Shown here piece after piece: positions 22,501 to 34,309 of a stretch of 64,000 nucleotides of DNA. Below the pieces are notes generated by a model. That model saw only the letters and a program-made list of their open reading frames with translations, did no database searches and was not told the DNA's origin. The stretch is taken from positions 62,001 to 126,000 of the forward strand of contig MEHQ01003775.1 of NCBI GenBank assembly GCA_008828725.1, given 5' to 3'. Made by a program: the position numbers and the translations under genes. Within the stretch, counting starts at the first letter, position 1. Every line of letters starts with the position of its first letter. Source of the stretch: Saccharina japonica. Lineage: Eukaryota > Sar > Phaeophyceae > Laminariales > Laminariaceae.

Positions 22501-23329
22501 TCATTTTATGACGATGGTGGTCAATGCTTCGAGACTCCGAGATCGTACGACGTACGGTGGACAGTGCCACGAGACTCCGAGAAGGCCGCTGCATCCGGTG
22601 GGATCTGCTGACAGGGGAAAACCGTCGTACTCCAAAACAAAGTGGTACGTGTGGGCGCTTTGCGGGTGCGCACTTACAAAACAGAATGTGATATCGAGTT
22701 GAGAGTTGGCGCTGGTGGCGACGGTTCTCAGAGAGAGAGAAAAAAAGGAGAAAAAACAAAACGAAACAAAACAAAAAACAATTTACTCTGTATGTCACAA
22801 AACAATATGAGGTACACATGATATGAATATGATACAATACAATGTATCAGGTGTACTCGTACATATAAGCAGTATGTTTGGTTCATGCATACGATTACAT
22901 ACGAAGTATGCGAGGATGTATATACCGGGACTGATACGAGTACTATAACCAGGTATTATATACATCGTATCTACAGCCTCAGATTGTGTCCCCCTCATAC
23001 GGGATGTACCTCCTACATGAGGCATATAATATCCGTAAGTACGCGCGATCGAAGTATTACACTCAGCTAGCAAAGATGAGCTTCGACGAAATCCTCGAGC
23101 TCACAGCTGTTGTTTTTTATTTTTTTTATTATACATATCGCAACCTGTGGTCACGTGGCATATCGTAACTGGCGGTCAGCATAAAATACCCTCGTACGCA
23201 CATCTTATTCGAGATGATGTCATGGCGGCACGCTCTGTCGATTGGTGACACTAACGAGCAAAACATCCGATACGTTTATTGTCCGATACGCCTATTCCGG
23301 TTATGTACGTATTCATTTTTTTTTAAATC
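22501..23329. other. No supported gene; purine tract
   Basis: Holds a GA/A-rich tract at about 22726-22775 and an AT-rich stretch with many short GTAC/TATA palindromes (22800-23060). No convincing frame. Confidence 0.4.
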
Positions 23330-23790
23330 ACCGCTAATCGACAACTACCTTGCGTGTGCTTTGGGGTGGTTTTTCCGTTTTTAACGACCCTGTTCATGTC
23401 GGGGACCCACCTCGACTGCCAAACGATTATCAATGTGGAGATTCCGTTTCAAAACGGCCCGTGCGATCGGGACTAAGCCACCACTAACCGACCGCTCTGT
23501 GCTTGTGCTTTCGGATGGTTCCGTTTCTAACGGCCCGTTCGTACCGGGAACCCACCACGATTGCTAAACGATTATTGAGTGTGATGATTCTGTTTCTAAC
23601 GGCCCGTGCGATCGGGATTATGCCATCACTAATCGACCACCACCTGCGCGTGCTTTCGGGTGGTTTCGTTTCTAACGGCCCGTGCGATCGGGAACCCACC
23701 ACGAAAACTAAACGATTATGAAATGCAATGATTCCGTTTCAAACGGCCCGTGCGATCGGGATTAAGGCATCACTAATCGACCATTGTGTC
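23330..23790. repeat. 146-bp tandem repeat, about three copies
   Basis: Recurrent landmarks at about 23375, 23521 and 23666 (a CCGTTTCTAACGGCCCG-like block) give a period of 145-146 bp. Each unit contains two half-units with the core CGGCCCGTGCGATCGGGA, so a shorter ancestral unit of about 70 bp is likely. Short frames here (23503-23721) are read-throughs of the repeat. Confidence 0.85.
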
Positions 23791-24256
23791 CTCTTCCCCT
23801 CCGTTTGCCCATCCGCCGTGGAAATTTGAGGGAGGGTGGATGGGAAAAAAACTAATTGACGACTCCCTGACGTCCCTATCTCGATTCTCGGTTCTCTTCA
23901 GCTCGTGCAGGGCCTCGCCCGTTAGCCATATCCCATGGGTACTACGCTCCCACGACTCCCGTCTTCACCCCACGCTACGGTTGCTTGCTTTGCCTTTAAT
24001 TTCCGTTGTTGCTTCCCGTCTCCCCCAAAAATATCAGGAAGATGAATTTATCTAGTATTAACCCGTACCAAACATTCCTTTACCATATAAGGAACCCCCC
24101 GAAATTCTCGTTCTTTCACTGGTTTAATTATTCTATCCGTTTCCCCCCAAACACCAGGTTTCCCGTACGACAACCTTCCTCTTTGGTTGTCACTTCCACG
24201 AAAAAGGCTTTATATTAATTTAAGAAGCCGAAATGTTGGGGGGGGGGGGGGGGGGG
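23791..24256. other. No supported gene; ends in a G homopolymer
   Basis: No supported frame. A run of Gs ends at 24257, directly against the LINE-type 5' end at 24258. Confidence 0.5.
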
Positions 24257-25736
24257 GTTCAAGGTTAAACGAGCTGGGATCGGTTGCGGGTCGGCGACAA
24301 GGACTTACGAGGTGAATGGAAGAGCGGCTTACGCTGGTGTACGGATACAGGAGGAGGTTGGGGATGGCGCGTGCAGAGGGATCAAAGAGATAATCGGTAG
24401 ATTATAAGAAAAAATCAAGAGAGGAGGTCGTTATGAGAGGAGGTTAGAGGGGAGTGTTTTTGTTTTTTCCGGCCAATGGGTTGACGGGGTTAGAGGGAAG
24501 GGAGTAGAAGGGGAAGGGGGGAAGGGGTGTGTTGAGGGGGGGGGGAGGGGGGGGTTTTTTTGTTGAGAGGAGGAGGGGGGAGAGGGTTGAGGAGAGGAAG
24601 GGGGGGGGGGGGGGCGTACTCATTTGTTGCTTGCCTTAGTCATTTGACATTGACCACGCATCCCTTTCGAGACCGGAGGGCGGGGGCGGTTGAGCGAGAG
24701 GGGGGGGGGGGGGGGGTCGAGGAGAGGGGGGCCGGCCTTAGTAACCCAATAAATGAAGGTTCAAGTCTGGCAGGGATGACAAGGGGGGGGGGGGTTACTC
24801 GTGTATTCTTCGTGCATGAACGCCCGTAGTCGTTGACCAGGGGAGATTGGGTGGGGGGCGATGCATGTCATATTGATTGAATGCTTATAGAGGCTCAAGG
24901 CACTAGGCGGGCGGGCGCGGACGACACGCGGGGGGGTCTGAACTCGCGAGGGCTATCATAGGTGTTGGGCAACAAGTGCAGGGGCTCACCGCACCCGGAA
25001 GCGAGGCAAGGGGGTGCACGGGGGGGGCGTGAACTAAAGAGGGTGAGAAGCACTCGCAGAAGAGCCAATCGAAGGGGGCAGGAGAAGAAGAGGAGTCTTA
25101 TCTAAATTCCAGAGGAAGGCAAGGGACAACGTGGGGGGTAGATACCAAAATCTATACAGGGAACAGAGTAGGAGCGCAAACCAATACAAAAGCGACATCT
25201 CGATGGGAGTGTAGGCTTCTATGGTGTAGCGGTAGCCAATGTAGGTCAGTCGCGTTTGGATTGCTTAAAAAATACGTCAGTTGCATTTGGACTGCTAATT
25301 TCGCAACAAAAGGAGGCGTGCCAAAACGGTATACTGTCTGGCTAATGTGGAGGACCCGGTCTGGGTGTCACAGGTGTTGGTGCAAGGAGCAGGGGAGTTC
25401 AAGAGACAACCGGGACAAGGGGTTAGATGGGGAAGAATAACATAGGTACCATCCGGCCCGGTAAAGTAAGGTCTGCTTGGAACTGCTTTAAGTGACCAAA
25501 CGGTTCTTACATTACCGGAGGGGGGGTAAGGAAACAGCGGTCTCGTGATGGGAGGCGTACCACTAGCGGAGCGCGACCGGTAGGGAGGTCGACCGCGCTT
25601 GCCATGTGTGAGTGGGGAAGGCGTAAGCAAGCGGGGAAAGAGAGGGAGCGCCCGCCCATTTCCCCTCCTTCCTCCTGCTATGTTATATAGGGGTTAGGGA
25701 GGCAGACGCATGCGGGGGGGACGGGGGGCAGTGCAG
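24257..25736 (+). repeat. 1.48-kb repeat A, copy 1 (LINE 5' end plus G-rich body)
   Basis: Nearly identical to 32829-34309; only a few substitutions and homopolymer-length differences were seen. Its first 150 bp match the 5' end of the LINE at 28977. At 24617-24679 it carries an inverted copy of the LINE 3' tail next to a G run. The body is very G-rich. A plus-strand stretch near 25300-25430 reads as a protein-like frame (RNKRRRAKTVYCLANVEDP) interrupted by stops further on. It is interpreted as a composite or internally rearranged retroelement derivative. Confidence 0.8.
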
Positions 25737-25737
25737 N
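25737..25737. other. Ambiguous base N
   Basis: The only undetermined base in the window. It sits exactly where repeat A copy 1 stops matching copy 2, which suggests a join or an unresolved collapse in the assembly. Confidence 0.95.
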
Positions 25738-26399
25738 CCACCCGCGATCACCTCGCCATCGATTCGGTCCGGGTCGAGCTCTACTGCCTCTCTGCCCCAG
25801 TGAGCCCCGTGGCCCACCTCGCGTGAAGCCCGGTACTCACAGTGGCTCTCGTTCGCCCGCTCGAGGTTGCTGATGCCTCTGTAAAAATATTGTTTGTTCG
25901 ATAAATAAAGCACCGCTTGAACTTGGTTTAAATGTTCTTTTATTACAGACAAAACGATCATTATAATGTCGGACATACTGGATTCATTGCAGCAGCAGCA
26001 ACAGCAAGGACCTTCATGCTCCCCTCGTGTCTCGATGGAGACGCCACGCCTAGCCACGAAAAAGCGACCGCGCTCCTTCTGACCCCACCTCTACTGGCCA
26101 GCGCCCTCCCATACCCGCGATGATAGTGCCGGGCTCGCACGCGCTGTCGTGCTCACTGGGTACACGCAGGAACCCGAAACCGGAAGAAAGGGGAAACATG
26201 ATCTCGCCGACAAAGTAAAAACTGGTACCATAGGAAACAGGAAGCAGCAAGTAACGAAAATAGGAGAAAACAAAGAAAGTCAAGAACCTCCGGAAGGCAA
26301 GTAACTTAACCTTCGGAACCTGCGGAAAGCAAATAACTTTTGCTTCGGCAATTAGAGGCTGAGAGTGGCTGTGAGGTGCCAAGATATGCCGAGGAAAGC
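25738..26399. other. Unique DNA with a 38-residue ORF (25966-26082, plus)
   Basis: After a pyrimidine-rich acceptor-like tttattacag at about 25940-25948, ATG 25966 opens a 38-residue frame: MSDILDSL, a run of six Gln, then a basic end ATKKRPRSF that resembles a nuclear localisation signal. The stop is at 26080-26082. It may be a small gene, a first coding exon or a retroelement leader ORF. No second copy exists in the window. Confidence 0.3.
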
Positions 26400-26664
26400 T
26401 TCCGAACCAAAGAAGATAAAGCTATGTATTGATATATGAACAGATGGCAGAGCGTGAGTAAATTGTTATTTATTGTACGCGTACGAGTAGAAGACATGCA
26501 TTTGTATGTTTGCATATATCTTCCCGTCCTCCCTACCCTGAACCTCGAGCAGCACGCCGGCGCACGTACGTACACATGTAGCACACAGCCACAGACATTC
26601 GAGTTTGTAAGGAGTTCGTATCGTGAGGAAGCTCGGCGGTTAGGGAACAACCAAGCTGGTGGAA
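26400..26664 (-). mobile_element. LTR-like dispersed repeat, copy 1
   Basis: Read on minus it begins TGTTCCACCAGCTTGG and matches 38535-38770 for about 235 bp, including a GTACGTACGTGCGCCGG block and an AATAAA signal about 25 bp before homology ends. A TG start and an internal polyadenylation signal are LTR-like. The inverted-repeat arm is interrupted exactly here, as expected for an insertion. No pol gene is present. Confidence 0.45.
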
Positions 26665-28770
26665 CATATGGTACATGGTAATAGAGCTGTGATGTGGCAC
26701 CGTCACAGCTGTCTCAGCATATAACAGCCGATTTTCCTAATTGGGAATTGCCTTTCCGATGAGAATGAAAATCGATTTTAGTGCTTTGTTATTGTTTAAG
26801 AGTTGTATTTCGCTCACGATAAGAATTTGACCTAGAAAATATGTCCCTCGATGATAGGTATCGATCCACGATTTTTTTTTTTAAATCGGCCTTGACAGGC
26901 TCGAAAAATCAAGGATTTAAGGGAATTTGCATTTATGAGCGAGGTCCCTCGCCCATAAATACAGGTTTTCTGGGATCCTCGATATCTTGAGACTGCCGAT
27001 GCCGATTTCGTTTTTTTTTTTTTGTCATCGACGGGTGTCATAACTGACAATAGTTTACAGTGAAAAAAACGACTGTAAGGGAAGTACATCTCTTACAATT
27101 CAAAAAACAATATTTTCGATTTTCATTCTCATCGGAAAGGCAATTCTCAATTAGGAAAATCGGCTGTTATATTCAGATTCAGTATGGATACCACTTTAGG
27201 ACGGAAATTATCGAGGGGCGACCCACGGCACTATTGCGGGGCCACGGCTCACTGAAAATGTATCATATACGTAGTATATACGTACTCGTATGTATAATAT
27301 GAATACTGCTGTATGTGTTGTCATAATTAGGAAAAATCCCTGACAGGTATTAAATACGTATCAGGAATACGACATAACTGCTGTCGACAGCAGCAGTAAG
27401 ACTATATTGGTGGATATTTGTGATGTACTATTATTTTAATAATAGTAACCGTGGTAATTGTAATCGAGACCTATGGTATTTACGAGTACGGAGTACGGGA
27501 TAAGGACCGATAATTGTAATGAGACCTACGATCGTAGGGTATTCATATTATATGTACGATATTAATATTGATAGTGACATGTCGTCTGAATAAGGCGACC
27601 CCCCCGCCTTATACAGGCATTGCAGTACCCATCCAAGGCGACAAGCCTAATATATGTACAGCAGTAACAGGTATTTATTAAAGACACCTTGTATCACGAG
27701 AAATGATACGAATCGTACTCGAGTACGTATGGATAATGTATTAACAAACCGTAAGCACGCCGGCGCGCGAGCGATGGCGCGAGCGACCAAGCGAGAGGCG
27801 GAGGGCGATCGAAGCGGACTTCGTGAGGGTACAGCAGTAGTTCTAGATCCCTGGAGGGCTTAGCACACCGGTTATGACATTAGACAAACCATATGACACG
27901 TACAAATTCTCGAAGTGTAGTTTCGATACGTTTGTATACCTATGCTTCGAAGCACATAGACATGGCAACATAAGTGGAGTAGTTTGTGTATACCCCTGTC
28001 ACTTCCTCCGTACCCTGCTTTCTGTCTTTTATTATATTGTTTTTTCAGCAGCACGGCAGGAACAACCTCGTAGCCCAGTGCGAGGCATTAATAGTGAGTA
28101 TTCTTCTTTGTAAGGAGGACGTACCGGAAGGAAGCGGGTCAAAGGGTAATATTTGCAGTTCACACGTTGAGGTCGAGGATAGACAGGCAGCGGGGAGGGA
28201 CTCCATATATATGGGTCTTATCCCATAGAGGTATTGAGGAGGTATACATAAGGCGGATGCAGGGAAGAGGGCACGGGGATGGTTGGTAACGGTATACCAG
28301 GTATTATAAAAGATTATGGTGAGAGCAAGGCCTATGTCTAGCATTTGTTGTCCTTCCCCGGTGCTATTTTTTGGCAAAATGTGTCTCCAGCGTTGTAGCT
28401 GCATCGTGTTGGGTATGAGCGGGCCCGACAACAAAAGGCGTTTTTAGGAGACAGAAGAGTAGACGGGAAGCTGGGAGGGATACTTCCAGAGTTCAAGACA
28501 GAGTACGACGAACGGGCAGCGATGGAAATGGGTTGGGCAAGAGACGAAGACGGCGTGAGGTAATGTATGGGCGATAACGTACAACAAGGACGAATAGCAC
28601 GGGGGGTTTTAGGGGCGCCTGTACTACTGTACCATAGATGCTTGCATTGGTAGATGATGAAGGCCACCAACAAGTGGGCCGGGGAGGGCAAGAATGGGTA
28701 CCCACTACCGTAAGCAAGGAAACGGCAACGGTAAATAATTGGATGGGGAGGGGGGGAGGGGGGGGGGGAA
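26665..28770. repeat. Large inverted repeat, left arm
   Basis: The reverse complement matches about 34318-36847, apart from insertions in each arm (a MITE here, a SINE-containing block in the right arm). It ends in a G-rich homopolymer tract. Frames shared by both arms (for example 28338-28691 minus, 27986-28228 plus) have no known domain. An acceptor-like tattgttttttcag lies before a frame beginning QHGRNNLVAQC at about 28049. Confidence 0.85.
26722..27169. mobile_element. MITE with TA target-site duplication
   Basis: A 448-bp element whose ends TAACAGCCG...CGGCTGTTA are perfect inverted repeats. The terminal inverted repeat extends about 53 bp with one mismatch and is flanked by TA on both sides (26720-26721 and 27170-27171). 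The opposite arm of the large inverted repeat has the empty site with a single TA at 36791-36792. TA duplication and structure fit a Tc1/mariner-type non-autonomous element. There is no coding capacity. Confidence 0.9.
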
Positions 28771-28976
28771 GGTAGACGGACACGGGGCAGCGGTTAGATG
28801 GCAAAAGGCATCGAAAACAAAGATGAGGAAGGTGAAGGGGAGACAGCAAGTAAGACGGGAGTGGGCCTGCAGAATTTGGCTAGTGGGACTCGTTCGACGC
28901 GGAGCAGGTAGAACAATCGGTACAGGGGGGTGATCAGTAAAGGAGGGGCACTGGGGAGGAGGGTAGCCGGGTGCAG

Positions 28977-31900
28977 GTTCAAGGTTAAACGAGCTGTGAT
29001 CGGTTGCGGGTCGGCGACAAGGACTTACGAGGTGAATGGAAGAGCGGCTTACGCTGGTGTACGGATACAGGAGGAGGTTGGGGATGGCGCGTGCAGAGGG
29101 AGCAAAGAGATAATCGGTAGATTATATGGCGTAGAGCAAGACAAAACCAGAAACGGAAACAGTAAGAAAGCTCAAAGAAAAGAACACAGAAGTAGCAACG
29201 AAGGAGAAAAAACGAAAGACAAGAGTCGAGCGAACAGTGAAACGAAGAAGAAGCTGAGAATAGGGTCATGGAACGTATGTGGATTCGCCACGGAAGAGTG
29301 CAAGAGGATAGAAATAGCCGAACAAATAAGTGAGCGCGACTTAGGCATAGTGGGAATCCAAGAGTCGTGGGAAAAAGAGGGGGGCGAAATAGGATGCACA
29401 ATTGGAGAGTACGCATGGATACGTAGGGAAAAAGAGAAAGGGACAGAACAAGAAGAATAGGGGGGCGGGGGGAGTAGGGTTCCTAGTCAAAGAATACCTG
29501 TGTGACATAATAGAAGTGATCAAAGACACGAAATTCGACGAAAGCATCTGGATAAAGATACCAGGGGAGAGGGGAGCGAAAGATTATTTCTTAGGAAACA
29601 TATATATGCCCCCAGAGTCGAAGAGTACGGTAAAAGATATACAGAAGAAGTTCGGAGAAATAGCAGTAGATGTACAAAAATATAAAAGACAAGGAGAAGT
29701 AGTACTAGTCGGAGATTTTAACTCAAGAATTGGGAAGGCAAGCAACCCGAACGATAACATTGGACAGTATGGGGAAGTAACAAAGAATAAGAACGGGGAA
29801 GAGATGCTGAAATTTCTTAAGAACAATGAGATGAAGACTCTGAACGGTAGAGCAAACAAGCCAGAGCCAGAATGGACTAGACAGTGCATACAAAGGAGAA
29901 AGCTCCGTTCTTGACTTTATAGTGGTAGAAAACGGAAGTAGTAAGGAAACTGAAGTACATGTATGCGCAGCGGACGTAGGAACTACGGATCACTGCCTAA
30001 TATGGACAGACAGCCACAGACGAGAGTTATCAAAAATAGGCGCGGTAGGAAATTGTACAGATGGCGAATAGATAAACTAGCAGTAAAGGAAAAACGGGAA
30101 GAGTTCCAAGAAGAGATGACTAAAAATGCAGAGCATTTTTCCGATCTGCTGGAAAGCATAGGTACGACAAAGAACAATATAGAGAGAGATAATGCAGGAG
30201 CGAGGATAATAGAAGGATGGGAGAAATTGGTCAAGACCACAGCAAGTAAAGTAATAGGGAAAAAGTTGATAATATGCAATAGAGCAGTAAAATGGTGGGA
30301 TGAAGAAGTAAAAGAGGCTATAGGAGTAAGGAGAAAGGCACACGCAAGATACGCATCGAGCAAAACTACGTCAGGATGGGAGGAGTATGGTATCGCTAGA
30401 AATAAAGTAAAAAAGGTGGTTGAGAAGAAGAAGAAAAGGGTATGGAAAGACGTAGTTAATAAAACGAATGAAAACTTTGATGGCGGGATGAAGCAGATGT
30501 GGGTAGGGATAAAAGGGATACTAGGCAAACAAGCAGGAGAGGCAGATACGGGGATAGCTACATTAAGAGCACAGAACGGTAAAATGGTTAGTAGTTCGAA
30601 GGGGAAAAGGGAAGTACTTGTAGAGCATTACCGCAAGCTAGGGACGCCCACAACCAACGAAACGTTCGACAAATAATTTGAGAAAGATATCAACGCGTGG
30701 GCGGAGGCGAACGTAGATGCATCAGAAAGGGAAGACAGTGGTTCAGAAGGGTTACAGGGAGAGTTCACAAGAGAAGAAGTAAAGAAGTGTGTAGCTAAAC
30801 TTGAGACTAGAAAGGCAGCAGGGGCAGACCAAATAGTTAATGAATTTATGAAGTACGGGGGAGAAGGAATGCTTACCATGATGGTTAAGTTGTATAACTG
30901 GATATGGAAAAACGAGTACGCACCTAAGAGATGGAGAGAAGGAGTAGTAGTAACCTTGTTCAAGAAGAGACAAGGCTGACCCGGGTGACTATAGGGGGAT
31001 AAGCTACTAAGCACTGTAGGTAAAACGTTCGTAAGATTTTGAACGATGAATGGGAACAATGATGGAGAGAAGAAAAAATTAGCGAAGGGCAAGCAGGATT
31101 TAGGCCAAACCGTAAGCTGCGTCGACCATGTGCTACACATTAGGTAAGATAATCCAAGGCAGGAAAAGACGCGGGACTAACAACGTACTGTTTCTTTTAG
31201 ATGTACAGAAGGCCTACGATACAGTATGGAGAAATGGGCTGTGGAAAAAGTTGTGAGGAATAGGGATAAGAGGAAAGATGTGGAGAATGATGAAGAAATG
31301 ACGGAATGTGCGAGAAGTGCTGTGATGTTGGACGGGGAAATATCGAAGTACGTTGATATCCTGCACAGGAGTTGCACAGGGACGTACGCTATCACCTAAC
31401 CTATTCAAGGTATACATTAATGACATGATAGTAGCAGTAGAAGCAGCATCGCAGGGGGTCACGGTGGGGGAAGATACGGTGTCGGGATTGATGTTTGCTG
31501 ATGATTTCGTTTGCATATCAGAAACACCCGAAGGACTGCAGAAACAAATAGAGAAGGCAATCGAGTACACCAGGAAGTGGAGAGTGACGGCGAACGTAAA
31601 AAAGTGCGCAGTAGTTGTATGTAACGAAGATAAGGAGAGTCCGGTAACTTGTAAGTGGAAGTGGGGAGAAGATGAATTACCGATCGTAGACCAGTATACG
31701 TACCTTGGCGTAGAAATCTCAAAAGATTGCTCTTGGGATGCACACATAAATAAAATAATAGGCAAGGGTAAGGCACACGTAGGCAAGATGGAAGCAGTCC
31801 TAACAGACTCCACCTTGACACTAGAATTAAGAGATGTATACTGATGAATGTGATTGTACCAAAGCTAGAATATGCAGGAGAAGTATGGGAAGGGAACGCG

Positions 31901-32828
31901 AAGCTCGTAAAACAGCTGGAAACAGTACAGATGACAGCAGCTAAAAAAGTACTAGGATGCTCAAGTACGACGAGTAATACAGTATTGAGAGCAGAACTGG
32001 GAATGTACCCACTTAAGACAAATAGAGACGTGCGTAAGTTGAAATGGCAATATAAAGTAAAGAACATGCCAAATAAGAGGTTGCCAGCCATAGCCGATAA
32101 AGCTGTATGGGAGAAAGTAACCAAAGGGCGAGCTGGAATAAGGTGGGATAGCGTAGTCGAGAAAGTATGGAAGGAAATAGGAAACCAAAAAGAGATCGCT
32201 GGCCATAGAGAAATTAGCGGATACAAGACAGAAGTAAAGAAAGGATAGAAAGAAGGGAAAGGCTAGCACTGAGAAAGAAGGTGGAAGGGGAAGAACACTT
32301 AGAGATTACGGGGGGTTGAGAGAAGGAATAGGAATGAAAAGGTATCTGCACGGCCCAATGGACTTCGCGAAAAAGCTGAAACTGCGATTTCGTGTAGGGG
32401 ACCTGGACCTGCCAGAAAGAAGAAGGAGGTATACCAGTAGCCGGGAGGAGGAGGAAGTAGATGCACAGATGTGCCCATGTGGCAAAGCCATAGAGAGTAG
32501 ATTCACATAGTGGGAGAATGTGAAAGGTCAAGGAGGAAAGGGATGTGCTAGAGGAGGAGATGAGGAAAATAGACGAGTGTGACATGGAGCAGTTTGGTAC
32601 ACTAAATAGTAGCGAGAAAACGATCGCTATCTTAGGAGATAGATGGTGGCCACAGGCGGCGAAGCAGGAAGGGGATAAGATTAGCAAAAGTTTCTTTGTA
32701 ATATATGGAAACAACGTAATGAGCGCCCAAGTGTTGGAGGTGTCTCTATTAGGAGTAGGAACGGTGCTCCGTCTCGAAAGGGATGCGTGGTCAATGGTCA
32801 AATGACTAAGGCAAGCAACAAATGAGTA
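28977..32828 (+). mobile_element. Non-LTR retrotransposon (LINE), full length but broken
   Basis: A 3.85-kb unit. Its 5' end (GTTCAAGGTTAAACGAG) recurs at 24257 and 32829. Its 3' end recurs at 36228-36294 and, inverted, inside both A repeats. Domains in order: APE-type endonuclease, reverse transcriptase, then a cysteine/histidine tail. There is no long poly(A); the unit stops at ATGAGTA and is followed directly by repeat A copy 2, giving a head-to-tail arrangement. Confidence 0.9.
29100..32805 (+). pseudogene. LINE ORF (APE endonuclease, reverse transcriptase, CCHC-like tail)
   Basis: The frame starts without a clear ATG. An APE-like domain begins at about 29248 (RIGSWNVCGFATEE), continues in another register with GNIYMPPES and the catalytic-type GDFNSRIG at about 29718-29741, then TDH near 29985. 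A linker frame (29963-30676) is basic and helical. Reverse transcriptase pieces follow: a conserved KAAGADQI block near 30810, GISLL and AGFRPN equivalents in shifted frames, and the active-site segment FADDF at 31494-31508. A C-terminal segment holds CPCG...ESR and a following Cys. At least four frame changes and several stops break it, so it is inactive. The domain order fits the APE-bearing (jockey/CR1/I-like) LINE groups; the exact clade was not determined. Confidence 0.88.
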
Positions 32829-34309
32829 GTTCAAGGTTAAACGAGCTGTGATCGGTTGCGGGTCGGCGACAAGGACTTACGAGGTGAATGGAAGAGCGGC
32901 TTACGCTGGTGTACGGATACAGGAGGAGGTTGGGGATGGCGCGTGCAGAGGGATCAAAGAGATAATCGGTAGATTATAAGAAAAAATCAAGAGAGGAGGT
33001 CGTTATGAGAGGAGGTTAGAGGGGAGTGTTTTTGTTTTTTCCGGCCATGGGGTTGACGGGGTTAGAGGGAAGGGAGTAGAAGGGGAAGGGGGGAAGGGGT
33101 GTGTTGAGGGGGGGGGGAGGGGGGGGTTTTTTTGTTGAGAGGAGGAGGGGGGAGAGGGTTGAGGAGAGAAGGGGGGGGGGGGGGGCGTACTCATTTGTTG
33201 CTTGCCTTAGTCATTTGACCATTGACCACGCATCCCTTTCGAGACCGGAGGGCGGGGGCGGTTGAGCGAGAGGGGGGGGGGGGGGGGGTCGAGGAGAGGG
33301 GGGCCGGCCTTAGTAACCCAATAAATGAAGGTTCAAGTCTGGCAGGGATGACAAGGGGGGGGGGGGTTACTCGTGTATTCTTCGTGCATGAACGCCCGTA
33401 GTCGTTGACCAGGGGAGATTGGGTGGGGGGCGATGCATGTCATATTGATTGAATGCTTATAGAGGCTCAAGGCACTAGGCGGGCGGGCGCGGACGACACG
33501 CGGGGGGGTCTGAACTCGCGAGGGCTATCATAGGTGTTGGGCAACAAGTGCAGGGGCTCACCGCACCCGGAAGCGAGGCAAGGGGGTGCACGGGGGGGGC
33601 GTGAACTAAAGAGGGTGAGAAGCACTCGCAGAAGAGCCAATCGAAGGGGGCAGGAGAAGAAGAGGAGTCTTATCTAAATTCCAGAGGAAGGCAAGGGACA
33701 ACGTGGGGGGTAGATACCAAAATCTATACAGGGAACAGAGTAGGAGCGCAAACCAATACAAAAGCGACATCTCGATGGGAGTGTAGGCTTCTATGGTGTA
33801 GCGGTAGCCAATGTAGGTCAGTCGCGTTTGGATTGCTTAAAAAATACGTCAGTTGCATTTGGACTGCTAATTTCGCAACAAAAGGAGGCGTGCCAAAACG
33901 GTATACTGTCTGGCTAATGTGGAGGACCCGGTCTGGGTGTCACAGGTGTTGGTGCAAGGAGCAGGGGAGTTCAAGAGACAACCGGGACAAGGGGTTAGAT
34001 GGGGAAGAATAACATAGGTACCATCCGGCCCGGTAAAGTAAGGTCTGCTTGGAACTGCTTTAAGTGACCAAACGGTTCTTACATTACCGGAGGGGGGGTA
34101 AGGAAACAGCGGTCTCGTGATGGGAGGCGTACCACTAGCGGAGCGCGACCGGTAGGGAGGTCGACCGCGCTTGCCATGTGTGAGTGGGGAAGGCGTAAGC
34201 AAGCGGGGAAAGAGAGGGAGCGCCCGCCCATTTCCCCTCCTTCCTCCTGCTATGTTATATAGGGGTTAGGGAGGCAGACGCATGCGGGGGGGACGGGGGG
34301 CAGTGCAGG
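32829..34309 (+). repeat. 1.48-kb repeat A, copy 2
   Basis: Near-identical to 24257-25736 and joined to the LINE 3' end without a gap. It contains the inverted LINE tail at 33188-33250. The copy ends at about 34309, where the right arm of the large inverted repeat begins in a C-rich tract. Confidence 0.85.

Noticed and set aside
25217..25260. tRNA-like A-box TGGTGTAGCGG in repeat A (also near 33795)
   Set aside because: No B-box at the right distance and no cloverleaf pairing.
29983..32226. Long minus-strand ORFs opposite the LINE
   Set aside because: They arise from the purine-rich LINE coding strand; the plus frames carry the endonuclease and reverse-transcriptase motifs.
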